Positions 1 through 7,888 of a DNA stretch of 51,785 nucleotides are shown here, one piece after another. Below the pieces are notes generated by a model. That model had not been told where the DNA came from, searched no databases, and saw only the letters and a list, made by a program, of their open reading frames with translations. This stretch comes from an uncultured Clostridia bacterium (GTDB taxonomy: Bacteria > Bacillota > Clostridia > Oscillospirales > Ruminococcaceae). The position numbers and the translations under genes were made by a program. The stretch is from NCBI GenBank assembly GCA_947630555.1, contig CANRIA010000015.1:1-51785 (forward strand). The letters run 5' to 3'. The number at the start of each line of letters is the position of its first letter. Within the stretch, counting starts at the first letter, position 1.

Positions 1-105
1 GTAAGCGGCACGAATCTTTCGGCGATACAAAAAGGCGAAGGTCAGCTGACCCAGAGCGGAAAGATAATCAGAAAGCACCTGCGCGAAAGGGCAGGGCTGC
101 AGTAA
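1..105 (+). CDS. C-terminal end of an unidentified protein (5' end outside window)
   Basis: Frame 1 is open from the first base to a TAA at 103-105 and gives 34 residues ending in RKHLRERAGLQ. The piece is rich in basic residues near its end. It is followed at once by a perfect terminator hairpin, which supports a real gene end here. Too little is left to name a family. It does not resemble the C-terminus of PurR, the usual neighbour of spoVG in Bacillus. Confidence 0.6.
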   Translation, partial: VSGTNLSAIQKGEGQLTQSGKIIRKHLRERAGLQ

Positions 106-110
106 TAAAT

Positions 111-142
111 AATCCCTTACCACGGCGGTAAGGGATTTTTTT
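111..142 (+). terminator. Rho-independent terminator
   Basis: AATCCCTTACC at 111-121 pairs perfectly with GGTAAGGGATT at 127-137 over a five-base loop, followed by a T run. It lies six bases after the stop of the partial gene. Confidence 0.9.
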
Positions 143-201
143 AGAGGCAAGAGGTTTGGTAAGGCGGCGTGTGAGTGTTGCTTTATATTTTCATATTATT
201 C

Positions 202-655
202 GCGCTTACGCGCAAGCCTGCGGAGATGCTCAACGCTCCGCTTTTATTTGGTTATCTTCTCATATTGAGTATGTCAATACGTTCGCGCACTTTACTTGTT
301 GGAACTTTTTCACTTCGTTTGGCGTTCCAGAATGGAACGCGGAAAGAGAGATAAGGTCTTTTCAAAGGGGAGGCTCTCTCTTGCAGAGCCTCCCCTCTAT
401 TAAAACAGTCCACCGGACTGTTTTAATATTCACCCCTCTCAGAGCGCCTGACGTGTTTTCGGGGACTCTGTCCCCGTACCCCTGCGACCCTTTTGAAAAA
501 GGGTCGATCGAAAACTTTCCATTTCTTGACAAGATCTTAAAATTCGCGGCGCAGCCGCACCTTAACTATTCACTATTAACTCTTCAATATTCACCACACT
601 TGACCGCCTGCAAGCAGTCGTTCAAGTGCAGAAGAACCCTCTTCGAGGCTTCTTC
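202..655. repeat. Structured intergenic repeat, copy 1 (string of hairpins)
   Basis: This stretch between two gene ends has no credible gene. It is a chain of modules that recur elsewhere in the window: a GCGCTTACGCGC motif (202-213); hairpins GCGTTCC/GGAACGC (322-340), GGGGAGGCTCT/AGAGCCTCCCC (367-395), ATTAAAACAGTCC/GGACTGTTTTAAT (399-427), GGGGACTCTGTCCCC (461-475) and CGACCCTTTT/AAAAGGGTCG (485-506); a CTTGACAAG palindrome; a GCGGC-rich box (545-557); an A/T-rich TTAACTATTCACT stretch; and a TTGACCGCC...GAAGAACCCTC module (600-655). Stems change in a compensating way relative to copy 2 at 3309-3655. Confidence 0.85.
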
Positions 656-666
656 CCATTCACTAA

Positions 667-694
667 AATAGACCGTCACTAAAGACGGTCTATT
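667..694 (-). terminator. spoVG terminator overlapping the stop codon
   Basis: AATAGACCGTC (667-677) and GACGGTCTATT (684-694) form a perfect 11-bp stem with a six-base loop. The stem includes the spoVG stop codon (690-692). The run of T after it on the minus strand is short, so termination strength is uncertain. Confidence 0.65.
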
Positions 695-995
695 GATTCT
701 CCTCCGCCTGCTGGCGCTCTATTTCCTCTTTGTAGGCGGCAAGTATCCTGCTCTCAAGGCGGCTGCGCGCCTCGGGCGTTATGGGGTGCACTATGTCGCG
801 GTATACACCGTTGTCATCACGGCGCGAGGGCATTGCCACAAACAGCCGCTCATCTCCCTGCACGACCTTTATGTCATGCACTGCCACCGTGTCATCAAGC
901 GTTATGCTTATTATGCCCCTCAGCCTGCTGTGCTGCTTGTCGCCCTGCGGTTCTGTGGGCATCAGTTTTCTTATTCTTACGTCTGTTATCTCCAT
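690..995 (-). CDS. spoVG: Septation/sporulation regulator SpoVG
   Basis: SpoVG is a small nucleic-acid-binding regulator that affects septation, sporulation and surface factors in Firmicutes. The 101-residue product starts MEITDVRIRK and keeps the family core: ISITLDD, VHDIKVV, LFVAMPSRR and RDIVHPI. The ATG at 995 is chosen because the protein then begins as in Bacillus SpoVG and a GGAGG lies five bases upstream on the minus strand. It is divergent from murC, with about 140 bp between the starts, and converges on repeat copy 1. I saw no clear sigma-H promoter. SpoVG also occurs in non-sporulating species, so it does not prove sporulation alone. Confidence 0.95.
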   Translation of the reverse strand: MEITDVRIRKLMPTEPQGDKQHSRLRGIISITLDDTVAVHDIKVVQGDERLFVAMPSRRDDNGVYRDIVHPITPEARSRLESRILAAYKEEIERQQAEENQ

Positions 996-1063
996 GACTG
1001 CCTCCAAAAATGTTATTCTGAAAATATATTTGCCGAAAGTTTTGAAAAATATTCAAAAAGGTC

Positions 1064-1092
1064 TTTACTTTTTGCCGCAATTTTAATATAAT
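1064..1092 (+). promoter_or_regulatory. Sigma-A promoter of murC-lexA
   Basis: TTTACT at 1064-1069 and TATAAT at 1087-1092 are separated by exactly 17 bases. The expected start point is near 1099, about 36 bases before the chosen murC start. Confidence 0.75.
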
Positions 1093-1102
1093 ATATATAA
1101 GA

Positions 1103-1114
1103 GAATGTATGTTC
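1103..1114 (+). promoter_or_regulatory. Candidate LexA (SOS) box at the transcription start
   Basis: GAATGTATGTTC differs by one base from the Gram-positive SOS core GAAC-N4-GTTC. It lies a few bases downstream of the -10 element of the promoter that also transcribes lexA, a position suited to autorepression. This is inference from one site. Confidence 0.45.
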
Positions 1115-1134
1115 GCACGGAAAGGGGCAGGCAT

Positions 1135-2583
1135 ATGACGGCTGAAAATAAGAAAAACTGCGAAAACAGTGCTATTTTAGAGGGCAAAAGGCATATTCAC
1201 TTTATAGGCATAGGCGGTTCGGGTATGTTTCCGCTGGTGCAGATAGTTAAATCGAAAGGGTATTACGTCAGCGGCTCTGATAACAACGAGACCGAAACTT
1301 TGCAGGCGGTAAGAAATATGGGGTGCGAGGTGTTTTTCGGGCAGAGGGCTGAAAACATTCGCGGCGCAGACCTTATTGTATACACCGCCGCGATAATGAG
1401 CGACAACCCCGAACTTATTGCTGCTAAAGAAAGCGGCATACCCTTGCTTGAAAGGGCGCAGATGCTCGGCATTGTTTCTTCGTGGTATGAAAACGCGATA
1501 TGCATTTGCGGCACGCACGGCAAAACTACTGCGACTTCCATGCTGACACAGATATTTTTAGAGACCGACGAGGATATTTCCTGCTTTATAGGCGGCAAAC
1601 TGAAAGCTCTGGGCGGCGGCAGCGGCAGGGCAGGCGAGGGCAAAACGTTTGTCTGCGAAAGCTGCGAGTTTGAAGATCATTTTCTTAAACTATACCCCGA
1701 CACGGTGGTTATTCTTAATGTAGATGCCGACCACCTTGACTACTTCAAAACGCTGGACAACATAAAGAAGTCGTTCAGAAAATTTGCCGAAAAAGCAAGC
1801 AATATGCTTATCATAAACGGCGACGATGAGAACACTGTAGAGTCTGTTCGCGGTGTAGACAAAAAAATGGTGATGTTCGGGCTTTCGGAGAGAAACGACT
1901 ACTTTGCGAAAAATATAAAAATGAAAGGTCTTGAAACGACTTTTGATGCATATTGCAGAGGGCAGAAAATGGGCAGCATTACCATGCACGTTGCAGGCAC
2001 GCACAACGTTATGAACGCCTTGGCTGCAATAGCGGCGGCAGACCAAAACGGTGTGCCGTTTGAGAAAATGCAGGCAGCGTTTGCAAAGTTCACCGGTGCA
2101 GGCAGGCGTTTTGAGAAGATAGCATATGCTAAGGGCATAACGGTGGTAGATGACTATGCACACCACCCTGCCGAGCTTGCTGCGGTGCTTACCGAGGCGA
2201 AACAGTGCGGTTTTGAAAGAGTTATAGCGGTATTCCAGCCGTTTACCTATTCAAGGACTAAGATACTTTTTGATGACTTTGTAAAGTGCCTGCAAATTGC
2301 TGATATGGTCGTGCTTACAGATATTATGGGCAGCAGAGAGAAAAACGACATAGGCATTTACACGCGCGACTTGGCAAAGGCGATACCGGACTGTATTTTC
2401 TTTGACTGCGACAACGAAACAGCCGATGCGCAGACGGCTAAGCGCAAGGAAGAAAACTTTGATGAGATAATTGAGTTCCTTTTGAAAGAGCTGAAAGACG
2501 GCGATTTGGTGATAACTCTCGGCTGCGGCGATGCTTATAAGCTATCGAAAAAGCTGGGTAAAATACTGGAAAGCGAGGAATGA
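1135..2583 (+). CDS. murC: UDP-N-acetylmuramate--L-alanine ligase MurC
   Basis: MurC is the cytoplasmic ATP-dependent ligase that adds L-alanine to UDP-N-acetylmuramic acid, the first amino acid of the peptidoglycan stem. The product has 482 residues, normal for the family. It shows the N-terminal nucleotide-sugar loop GIGGSGM (25-31), the ATP loop GTHGKTT (126-132, Lys130), the central NVDADHLDYF segment and the C-terminal DDYAHHP motif. The ATG at 1135 is preferred over the ATG at 1105 because AAAGGGG lies seven bases upstream and the extra ten residues are not family-like. The lexA start follows the stop by three bases, so the two genes form an operon. Confidence 0.95.
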   Translation: MTAENKKNCENSAILEGKRHIHFIGIGGSGMFPLVQIVKSKGYYVSGSDNNETETLQAVRNMGCEVFFGQRAENIRGADLIVYTAAIMSDNPELIAAKESGIPLLERAQMLGIVSSWYENAICICGTHGKTTATSMLTQIFLETDEDISCFIGGKLKALGGGSGRAGEGKTFVCESCEFEDHFLKLYPDTVVILNVDADHLDYFKTLDNIKKSFRKFAEKASNMLIINGDDENTVESVRGVDKKMVMFGLSERNDYFAKNIKMKGLETTFDAYCRGQKMGSITMHVAGTHNVMNALAAIAAADQNGVPFEKMQAAFAKFTGAGRRFEKIAYAKGITVVDDYAHHPAELAAVLTEAKQCGFERVIAVFQPFTYSRTKILFDDFVKCLQIADMVVLTDIMGSREKNDIGIYTRDLAKAIPDCIFFDCDNETADAQTAKRKEENFDEIIEFLLKELKDGDLVITLGCGDAYKLSKKLGKILESEE

Positions 2584-2586
2584 GCC

Positions 2587-3177
2587 ATGCAGATGACCGA
2601 CAAAGAAAAAATGGTGTATGAGTACATCAAGCAGAGGATAGAAGAAGGCTATGCCCCGACCGTGAGGGAGATATGCACGCAGTTCGGGTTCAAGTCAACG
2701 TCAACGGCGTTTCGCATAGTAAGGTCGCTGACGGAAAAGGGCTATCTTGAAAAGGGTGAAAACTGCAACAGGGCGATAAGGCTGAAGCAGGTGGGCAGGA
2801 GCATTACCGTGCCTGTGCTGGGTACTGTTACGGCAGGCGTGCCTATTACTGCTATTGAGGACATAACCGACTACATCAGCTTTCGCAGTGACAAGCATTT
2901 TGACAACCCTCTTTTCGCGCTGAAAGTAAGGGGCGAGAGCATGATAAACGCCGCCATTTTAGACGGTGATATAGTTATAGCGCACCAGCAGACGACCGCG
3001 GAGAACGGCGATATTGTGGTAGCTTTGGTAGACGGCGACAGCGCAACGGTGAAGAGATTTTACAAAGAGAGAGGGCACTATCGCTTGCAACCGGAGAACG
3101 ACACGATGAAGCCCATCATAGCTGACGAGGTATCGGTGCTGGGCAAGGTGATAGGGGTAGTAAGGCATTATTACTGA
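2587..3177 (+). CDS. lexA: LexA repressor
   Basis: LexA represses SOS genes and cleaves itself when RecA-ssDNA filaments form. The 196-residue product has an N-terminal winged helix (about 1-65, with the FKSTSTAFRIVRSL recognition region) and a C-terminal S24-type peptidase domain. The scissile bond is Ala83-Gly84 in VTAGVP, the nucleophile is Ser118 in GESM, and the general base is Lys156 in ATVKRF, so it should be cleavable. Its ribosome site GAGGAA overlaps the end of murC, which implies translational coupling. A possible LexA box sits at the operon start, which would place murC under partial SOS influence. An ATG two codons further in is an alternative start. Confidence 0.95.
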   Translation: MQMTDKEKMVYEYIKQRIEEGYAPTVREICTQFGFKSTSTAFRIVRSLTEKGYLEKGENCNRAIRLKQVGRSITVPVLGTVTAGVPITAIEDITDYISFRSDKHFDNPLFALKVRGESMINAAILDGDIVIAHQQTTAENGDIVVALVDGDSATVKRFYKERGHYRLQPENDTMKPIIADEVSVLGKVIGVVRHYY

Positions 3178-3191
3178 TAAAACGTGAAAAA

Positions 3192-3226
3192 TGTCCGTTT
3201 GTTTTAGACAAGCGGACAAAGTTTTT
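3192..3226 (+). terminator. Terminator of murC-lexA
   Basis: TGTCCGTTTGT (3192-3202) pairs with ACAAGCGGACA (3208-3218) with one G-T pair and is followed by a GTTTTT run. Confidence 0.85.
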
Positions 3227-3235
3227 CGCAAAGCA

Positions 3236-3264
3236 TTTACTTTTTGCACTTAATATGGTATTAT
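3236..3264 (+). promoter_or_regulatory. Sigma-A promoter reading into repeat copy 2
   Basis: TTTACT (3236-3241) and TATTAT (3259-3264) are 17 bases apart, with a TGG extended -10. The 17 bases TGGTATTATATTAGTAT are identical to the -10 region of the msmK promoter near 28,360. The transcript would run through the whole repeat before reaching the amino-acid transporter genes. Confidence 0.6.
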
Positions 3265-3308
3265 ATTAGTATGATAAAGTACCTTTATATTTGTGTGTTG
3301 AGAATAAT

Positions 3309-3655
3309 TGCGCTTACGCGCAAGCCTGCGGAGCCGTTCAACGCCCTCTGTACCTAGGTTTTCTCCTCATTTTGAGTGTGCTAAAACTTCTCTGCATTTT
3401 ACTTGTTAAGATTTTTCGCATTGTACGGCGTTCCATAATGGAACGCGGAAAGAGAGCAAAGTTCTTCTCAAAGGGGAGGCTCTCTCTTGCAGAGCCTCCC
3501 CTCTCCAGAAACAGTCCACCGGACTGTTTCTGAATTCACCCCTCTCAGAGCGCACGTTGTGTTTTGTGGGGCTCTGCCCCACGCCCCGCAAGCCTTTTGA
3601 AAAAGGCTTGATCGAAAACTTTTAATTTCTTGACAGGAATTTAAAGTTTTGCGTA
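3309..3655. repeat. Structured intergenic repeat, copy 2
   Basis: This is the same chain as copy 1 without its last modules: GCGCTTACGCGC (3310-3321), GCGTTCC/GGAACGC (3429-3446), GGGGAGGCTCT/AGAGCCTCCCC (3473-3501), CAGAAACAGTCC/GGACTGTTTCTG (near 3506-3532), GTGGGGCTCTGCCCCAC (near 3567-3583), AAGCCTTTT/AAAAGGCTT (near 3590-3609) and CTTGACAGG. Three stems differ in sequence from copy 1 but keep pairing. No gene is supported inside it; open frames across it are not conserved between copies. Confidence 0.85.
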
Positions 3656-3763
3656 TTGTGGAGCGGTGAACAGCTCAGCAGGTTGCGCGTAAGCGCGGAA
3701 AATATTTATCAGCACTTGTATAAAGGAGTCTTTGAAACACTTCTAGTTGGAAAGGAAATAATT

Positions 3764-4669
3764 ATGGCTAATATCAGTATCAAAAAAATGCTTGCAGGTA
3801 CTCTTGCGGCAATGTTTATGCTCACTGCAAGCGCCTGCGGAAACAGCGACAGCAGCACGGCAAGCACTGCCGGCAACACAACTTCCACGACCGAAAGCAC
3901 TGCCTCTGACGGCGGCGACACTTCCTCGGCTGACGAAAGCGCGGCTGCTACAGACGATTCTTTGCAGAAGGTGCTCGACAGCGGCAAGTTCGTTTTGGGT
4001 CTTGATGCATCTTTCAAACCCATGGGCTACACCAACGAGAACGACGAGATAGTCGGCTTTGACATTGACTGCGCTGAGGAAGTCTGCAAGAGACTGGGCG
4101 TAACGCTCGAAACGAAGGGCATCAACTGGGATACCAAAGAGGACACCCTTGATGCAGGAACTATCGACTGCATATGGAACGGTATGTCGATAGACGAAAA
4201 AAGAGAGGAAAGAATGAACCTCTCAGAGCCGTATATGGAAAACAGCATGGTTTTCGTAGTACCCGGTGACAGCACCGCGGAGAAGATGTCAGACCTTGCT
4301 GACAAGGCTGTTGCGGTACAGAACGGTTCTACCGCTCAGACGCTTCTCGAAGAATCTGACATAGGCGGCAGCTGCAAAATATCTCCTTTGGCGACTAACG
4401 TTGAGGCTTTGCAGCAGATGGATCTCGGTCTGGTAGATGCAGTATATCTTGACAGCGTTGTTGCTGAGTACGAGATAGCAGAGGCAGGCAAGGACTGGAG
4501 AATATTTACGGACGGCAGCGAATCGGAGAAGTATGCTATAGGCTTCCGCAAGGGCGATCAGGCTCTGCGCGATAAGGTGCAGGAAATTCTTTCAGAAATG
4601 AAAGCAGACGGCACTTTGGCAAAGATTTCTGAAAAGTGGTTCGGCAAGGACGTTACTATAGTTAAGTAA
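3764..4669 (+). CDS. Amino-acid ABC transporter, substrate-binding lipoprotein
   Basis: This is an extracellular receptor of the polar amino-acid uptake family (SBP_bac_3), 301 residues. A signal peptide ends in LTASAC with Cys25 as the lipid-anchored residue. A Ser/Thr-rich spacer (about 26-70) follows, then the binding domain beginning VLDSGKFVLGLDASFKPMGY. The family's FDIDCAEEVCKRLG and WNGMSIDEKR segments are present. The ATG at 3764 is chosen for the GGAAAGGAAAT site before it and for the signal peptide. Permease and ATPase genes follow. The substrate (glutamine, arginine, cystine or another) cannot be told from sequence. Confidence 0.9.
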   Translation: MANISIKKMLAGTLAAMFMLTASACGNSDSSTASTAGNTTSTTESTASDGGDTSSADESAAATDDSLQKVLDSGKFVLGLDASFKPMGYTNENDEIVGFDIDCAEEVCKRLGVTLETKGINWDTKEDTLDAGTIDCIWNGMSIDEKREERMNLSEPYMENSMVFVVPGDSTAEKMSDLADKAVAVQNGSTAQTLLEESDIGGSCKISPLATNVEALQQMDLGLVDAVYLDSVVAEYEIAEAGKDWRIFTDGSESEKYAIGFRKGDQALRDKVQEILSEMKADGTLAKISEKWFGKDVTIVK

Positions 4670-4684
4670 CAGAAAATAAAGCTT

Positions 4685-4716
4685 ACGGCCCGTTGTGTAT
4701 TCGGCGGGTCGTTTTG
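4685..4716 (+). terminator. Intercistronic hairpin between receptor and permease
   Basis: ACGGCCCG (4685-4692) pairs with CGGGTCGT (4705-4712), followed by TTTTG. A leaky terminator here would give more receptor than membrane components, which is usual for ABC importers. Confidence 0.65.
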
Positions 4717-4741
4717 TTAACTAAAGATAAGTGGGGATATA

Positions 4742-5446
4742 ATGAACGGCAATGAGATATGGGGCGTTGTAAAGATACTGCTGAAGTACCTTTTGCCCAC
4801 GCTGAAAATATTCGGCTTTACGCTGCTTTATTCTGTGCCGCTTGGCATGATAGTGGCGCTTTTGAAGATGTGCAAGTTCAAGCCGATAAAATGGCTTACG
4901 AGCCTTTACATACTTATAATGCGCGGTACGCCTCTTATGCTTCAGGTAATAGTGGCGTACTTTGCCGTGCCTATGCTTAAACGCAGCTCGGCTATGCCGG
5001 GCATTCTGCACAGGCTTTTAGATGCCGTGAACATTCAGGCGGACAGCTATCTTTTCAACACCGTGCTGGTGGCGTTTGTGCTGAATTATGCGGCGTATTT
5101 TGCTGAGATATTCAGGGGCGGCATTGAATCTATACCGAAAGGGCAGTATGAAGCAGCCGCGGCGCTGGGCTTTTCAAAGCGGCAGACGTTTTTCAGAATA
5201 ATACTTCCGCAGGTTATAAAAAGGGTAGTGCCTGCAAGCTCTAACGAGGTTATAACGCTTGTGAAAGATACCTCGCTGGCAAACGTTGTCGCATACGCCG
5301 AAATTACCATGAAAGCACGCCAGCAGATGCAGAATTACAGCTCGCTGACACCGCTTTTCATAGCAGGCGCGTTTTACTTTGTGCTGGCAACGGTGCTTAC
5401 CGTGATATTCTCGTTTATTGAGAAAAAACTTGACTATTATAAATAA
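4742..5446 (+). CDS. Amino-acid ABC transporter permease (HisM/GlnP family)
   Basis: This is the membrane subunit of the polar amino-acid importer, 234 residues, with about five hydrophobic segments. The cytoplasmic coupling loop EAAAALGFSKRQTFFRIILPQ (family EAA motif) contacts the ATPase. The family hallmark MRGTPLMLQ occurs near residue 60. It starts at an ATG preceded by GGGGATATA. The ATPase gene begins 14 bases after its stop. One permease gene only is present, so the transporter is probably a homodimer in the membrane. Confidence 0.92.
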   Translation: MNGNEIWGVVKILLKYLLPTLKIFGFTLLYSVPLGMIVALLKMCKFKPIKWLTSLYILIMRGTPLMLQVIVAYFAVPMLKRSSAMPGILHRLLDAVNIQADSYLFNTVLVAFVLNYAAYFAEIFRGGIESIPKGQYEAAAALGFSKRQTFFRIILPQVIKRVVPASSNEVITLVKDTSLANVVAYAEITMKARQQMQNYSSLTPLFIAGAFYFVLATVLTVIFSFIEKKLDYYK

Positions 5447-5460
5447 GGGGGGCGCGTGCA

Positions 5461-6237
5461 ATGGCGAGTATGCTAGAAGTGAAAAATCTTTCAAAAAACT
5501 TTGGCGACCTGAGCGTTTTGAAGGATATATCTTTCAGCGTGAACAAGGGCGACGTTATAGCCGTTATAGGGCCGTCGGGTTCGGGCAAATCAACGCTTTT
5601 AAGATGTATAAATCAGCTTGAAAAGGCAAGCGGCGGCGAAGTTTTGGTATGCGGCAAAACTATGTTCAGCACAGATGAGAGCGGCAAAGTTGTGTATGCG
5701 CCTGCGGCAGACCTTAGGGAAATACGGCTGAAAATAGGTCTGGTGTTTCAGAATTTCAATCTGTTTCCGCACTTTTCGGTACTTCGCAACATAACCGAAG
5801 CGCCCGTGCGCGTACTTAAAAAAAGCCGCGAAGAAGCCACCGAAACGGCTCGCGGTCTTCTTAAAAAAATGGGGCTTGAGAGCAAAGAAAACGCCTACCC
5901 GTGTGAGCTTTCGGGCGGTCAGCAGCAGAGAGTTTCTATAGCAAGGGCAATGGCACTGAGCCCTGAGATACTTTTCTTTGATGAGCCTACATCGGCGCTT
6001 GACCCCGAGCTTACGGGAGAGATACTTAAAGTTATAAGGCAGCTGGCGGCAGACGGCATGACTATGGTCATAGTTACACATGAAATGGAATTTGCGCGCG
6101 ATGTTGCCGACAAAGTTATATTCATGGAACACGGCGTTATTGTTGAAGAAGGCGCGCCGCAGCAGCTTTTCGGGGCACAGGCTTCCGAGAGGACAAAGCA
6201 GTTTCTGCAAAGGTTCAACAGCGGAAAAGAAGCGTAG
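5461..6237 (+). CDS. Amino-acid ABC transporter ATPase (GlnQ family)
   Basis: This cytoplasmic ATPase drives the importer encoded just upstream. The 258-residue product has Walker A GPSGSGKST with Lys43, a Q-loop LVFQNFNLFPH, the signature LSGGQQQR from residue 150, Walker B ILFFDEP with Asp174-Glu175 and the H-loop VTHEM. A GGGGGGCG ribosome site lies before the ATG at 5461. A short insertion after the Walker A region (GKTMFSTDESGKVVYAPAADL) is a little longer than in typical GlnQ. It ends the transporter operon, and the cls gene follows after 54 bases. Confidence 0.93.
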   Translation: MASMLEVKNLSKNFGDLSVLKDISFSVNKGDVIAVIGPSGSGKSTLLRCINQLEKASGGEVLVCGKTMFSTDESGKVVYAPAADLREIRLKIGLVFQNFNLFPHFSVLRNITEAPVRVLKKSREEATETARGLLKKMGLESKENAYPCELSGGQQQRVSIARAMALSPEILFFDEPTSALDPELTGEILKVIRQLAADGMTMVIVTHEMEFARDVADKVIFMEHGVIVEEGAPQQLFGAQASERTKQFLQRFNSGKEA

Positions 6238-6291
6238 GATTAACTTTCTAAAAAGCCGCAATACTAAAATAAAGGAAAGGAGCGGAGGAGC

Positions 6292-7845
6292 ATGAAATTT
6301 CTGAAAAAGCTGTACGGCTGCGTTACAAAAGTTTTCAGCCGAAGATTTATAATAATACTGCTGATCTTAGTCGAGATATTTTTCCTTATCGACTCCGTTA
6401 TCCTTATGGGCGAGGTATACTATATTGTTGACATTGTTATGGGCGTTATTGCTTTCATACTCTCGCTGTATATAGTAAACCGCGACGAAGACCCTGCCTA
6501 TAAAATAGCGTGGCTGTTTCCGCTGCTGCTGTTCCCCGTGCTGACGGCGTTTTTGTATCTGTTTTTCAAGTTGCAGATCTCTTTGCAGCTGATAAAAAAG
6601 GGGCATATTAAAGTAGTTGAGGAAACAAAAGACTGCTTGCAGCCCGACGAAAAAACTATAGAATATCTTGAAAGCGAAAACCCGAAAATGGCAGGTTATT
6701 GCAGGTATATGCAAAAGTATGCGACCTATCCTGCTGCGGCGAATTCAAAGGCTGACTATTACCCCTCGGGCGAAAGGGTGTTTCCCGATATAAAGCAGGC
6801 TTTAGAAAGCGCGGAAAACTTCATTTTTATGGAGTTTTTCATTATTACTGAGGGCAAAATGTGGAGCGAGACTCTTGACATTTTAAAGCGAAAAGCGCAG
6901 GCAGGCGTTGACGTAAGACTTATATACGACGGCTTTGGTTCGCAGATGGCTTTGCCGTCGGGGTATCACAAAAAGCTGGAGGCACTTGGCATAAAAACGC
7001 GAATTTTCAGCAAATTTACGCCGTTTTTGTCTACATCTCAAAACAACCGCGACCACCGCAAAATTGTTGTAGTTGACGGCAAGACCGCGTTTACGGGCGG
7101 CTTTAACATGGCTGATGAATACATCAACGAGAAAGAGCGATTTGGCTACTGGAAAGACGGCGGCGTGCGCATAACGGGCGATGCGGTTTATAACTGCACC
7201 GTGATGTTTCTGAGAATGTGGTCGTTTTTAACGCGCGAAACACCCGAATGCGAGAGCTTTAAAGTGCAAAGCGAGCAGCTAGACTGCCCCGAAGGCAGCT
7301 TTATAATACCGTTCAGCGACTCGCCCATTGACGACGAACCCGTGGGCAAGCTGACGTATCTTAATATTATAAACAATGCGCAAAAATATGTGTATATAAG
7401 TACACCGTACCTGGTGCTTGACAGCGACATGGTGACCGCAATGGAATACGCCACAAAGAGCGGCGTTGACGTGAAACTGCTGCTGCCGGGCATTCCCGAC
7501 AAAAAGTACATGAAGATGATAGCGCAGTCGCAGTACAAAAAACTGCTTCGCAAGGGCGTTGAGATATACGAGTTTGACAAGGGCTTTGTGCACGAAAAGC
7601 TGTTTGTCAGCGACGACGACGTGGCGGTTTCGGGCTCGATAAACCTTGACTACCGCAGTTTGTATCTGCACTTTGAGTGCGGCGCGTTTTTGTATCGTCA
7701 AGACTGCATAGCGGACATGAAGAATGACTATCTTGAAATGGTGACGAAGCACTCCACGCGCGTTACAGAGCAGTGGATAAAGGAGATACCGCTGTGGCAA
7801 AAAATTGCCGGCGCAATGCTGAATGTGATTTCAAGTTTGCTGTAA
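6292..7845 (+). CDS. cls: Cardiolipin synthase (phospholipase D family)
   Basis: This membrane enzyme joins two phosphatidylglycerol molecules to make cardiolipin and glycerol. The 517-residue product has two N-terminal membrane helices (about 17-60) with a hydrophobic stretch to residue 100, then two HKD domains. The first is H255-K257-D262 in HRKIVVVDG, the second H434-K436-D441 in HEKLFVSDD, so both catalytic halves are intact. A GGAGGAGC site precedes the ATG. It follows the amino-acid transporter on the same strand and may be cotranscribed with it, although no functional link is obvious. A terminator follows directly. Confidence 0.93.
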   Translation: MKFLKKLYGCVTKVFSRRFIIILLILVEIFFLIDSVILMGEVYYIVDIVMGVIAFILSLYIVNRDEDPAYKIAWLFPLLLFPVLTAFLYLFFKLQISLQLIKKGHIKVVEETKDCLQPDEKTIEYLESENPKMAGYCRYMQKYATYPAAANSKADYYPSGERVFPDIKQALESAENFIFMEFFIITEGKMWSETLDILKRKAQAGVDVRLIYDGFGSQMALPSGYHKKLEALGIKTRIFSKFTPFLSTSQNNRDHRKIVVVDGKTAFTGGFNMADEYINEKERFGYWKDGGVRITGDAVYNCTVMFLRMWSFLTRETPECESFKVQSEQLDCPEGSFIIPFSDSPIDDEPVGKLTYLNIINNAQKYVYISTPYLVLDSDMVTAMEYATKSGVDVKLLLPGIPDKKYMKMIAQSQYKKLLRKGVEIYEFDKGFVHEKLFVSDDDVAVSGSINLDYRSLYLHFECGAFLYRQDCIADMKNDYLEMVTKHSTRVTEQWIKEIPLWQKIAGAMLNVISSLL

Positions 7846-7850
7846 AAGAA

Positions 7851-7883
7851 GACCCACGGGCAGGCGATGCTCGTGGGGTTTTT
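7851..7883 (+). terminator. cls terminator
   Basis: CCCACG (7853-7858) pairs with CGTGGG (7872-7877), followed by GTTTTTA. Confidence 0.75.
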
Positions 7884-7888
7884 ACACA

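Noticed and set aside
156-671. A 171-codon open frame across repeat copy 1
   Set aside because: It runs through a series of hairpins shared with other intergenic copies, where the frame is not kept, and it has no family-like sequence or ribosome site.
996-1063. Sigma-H promoter for spoVG
   Set aside because: A GAAT-like -10 can be found on the minus strand but no matching AGGA -35 at the right distance, so I do not report it.
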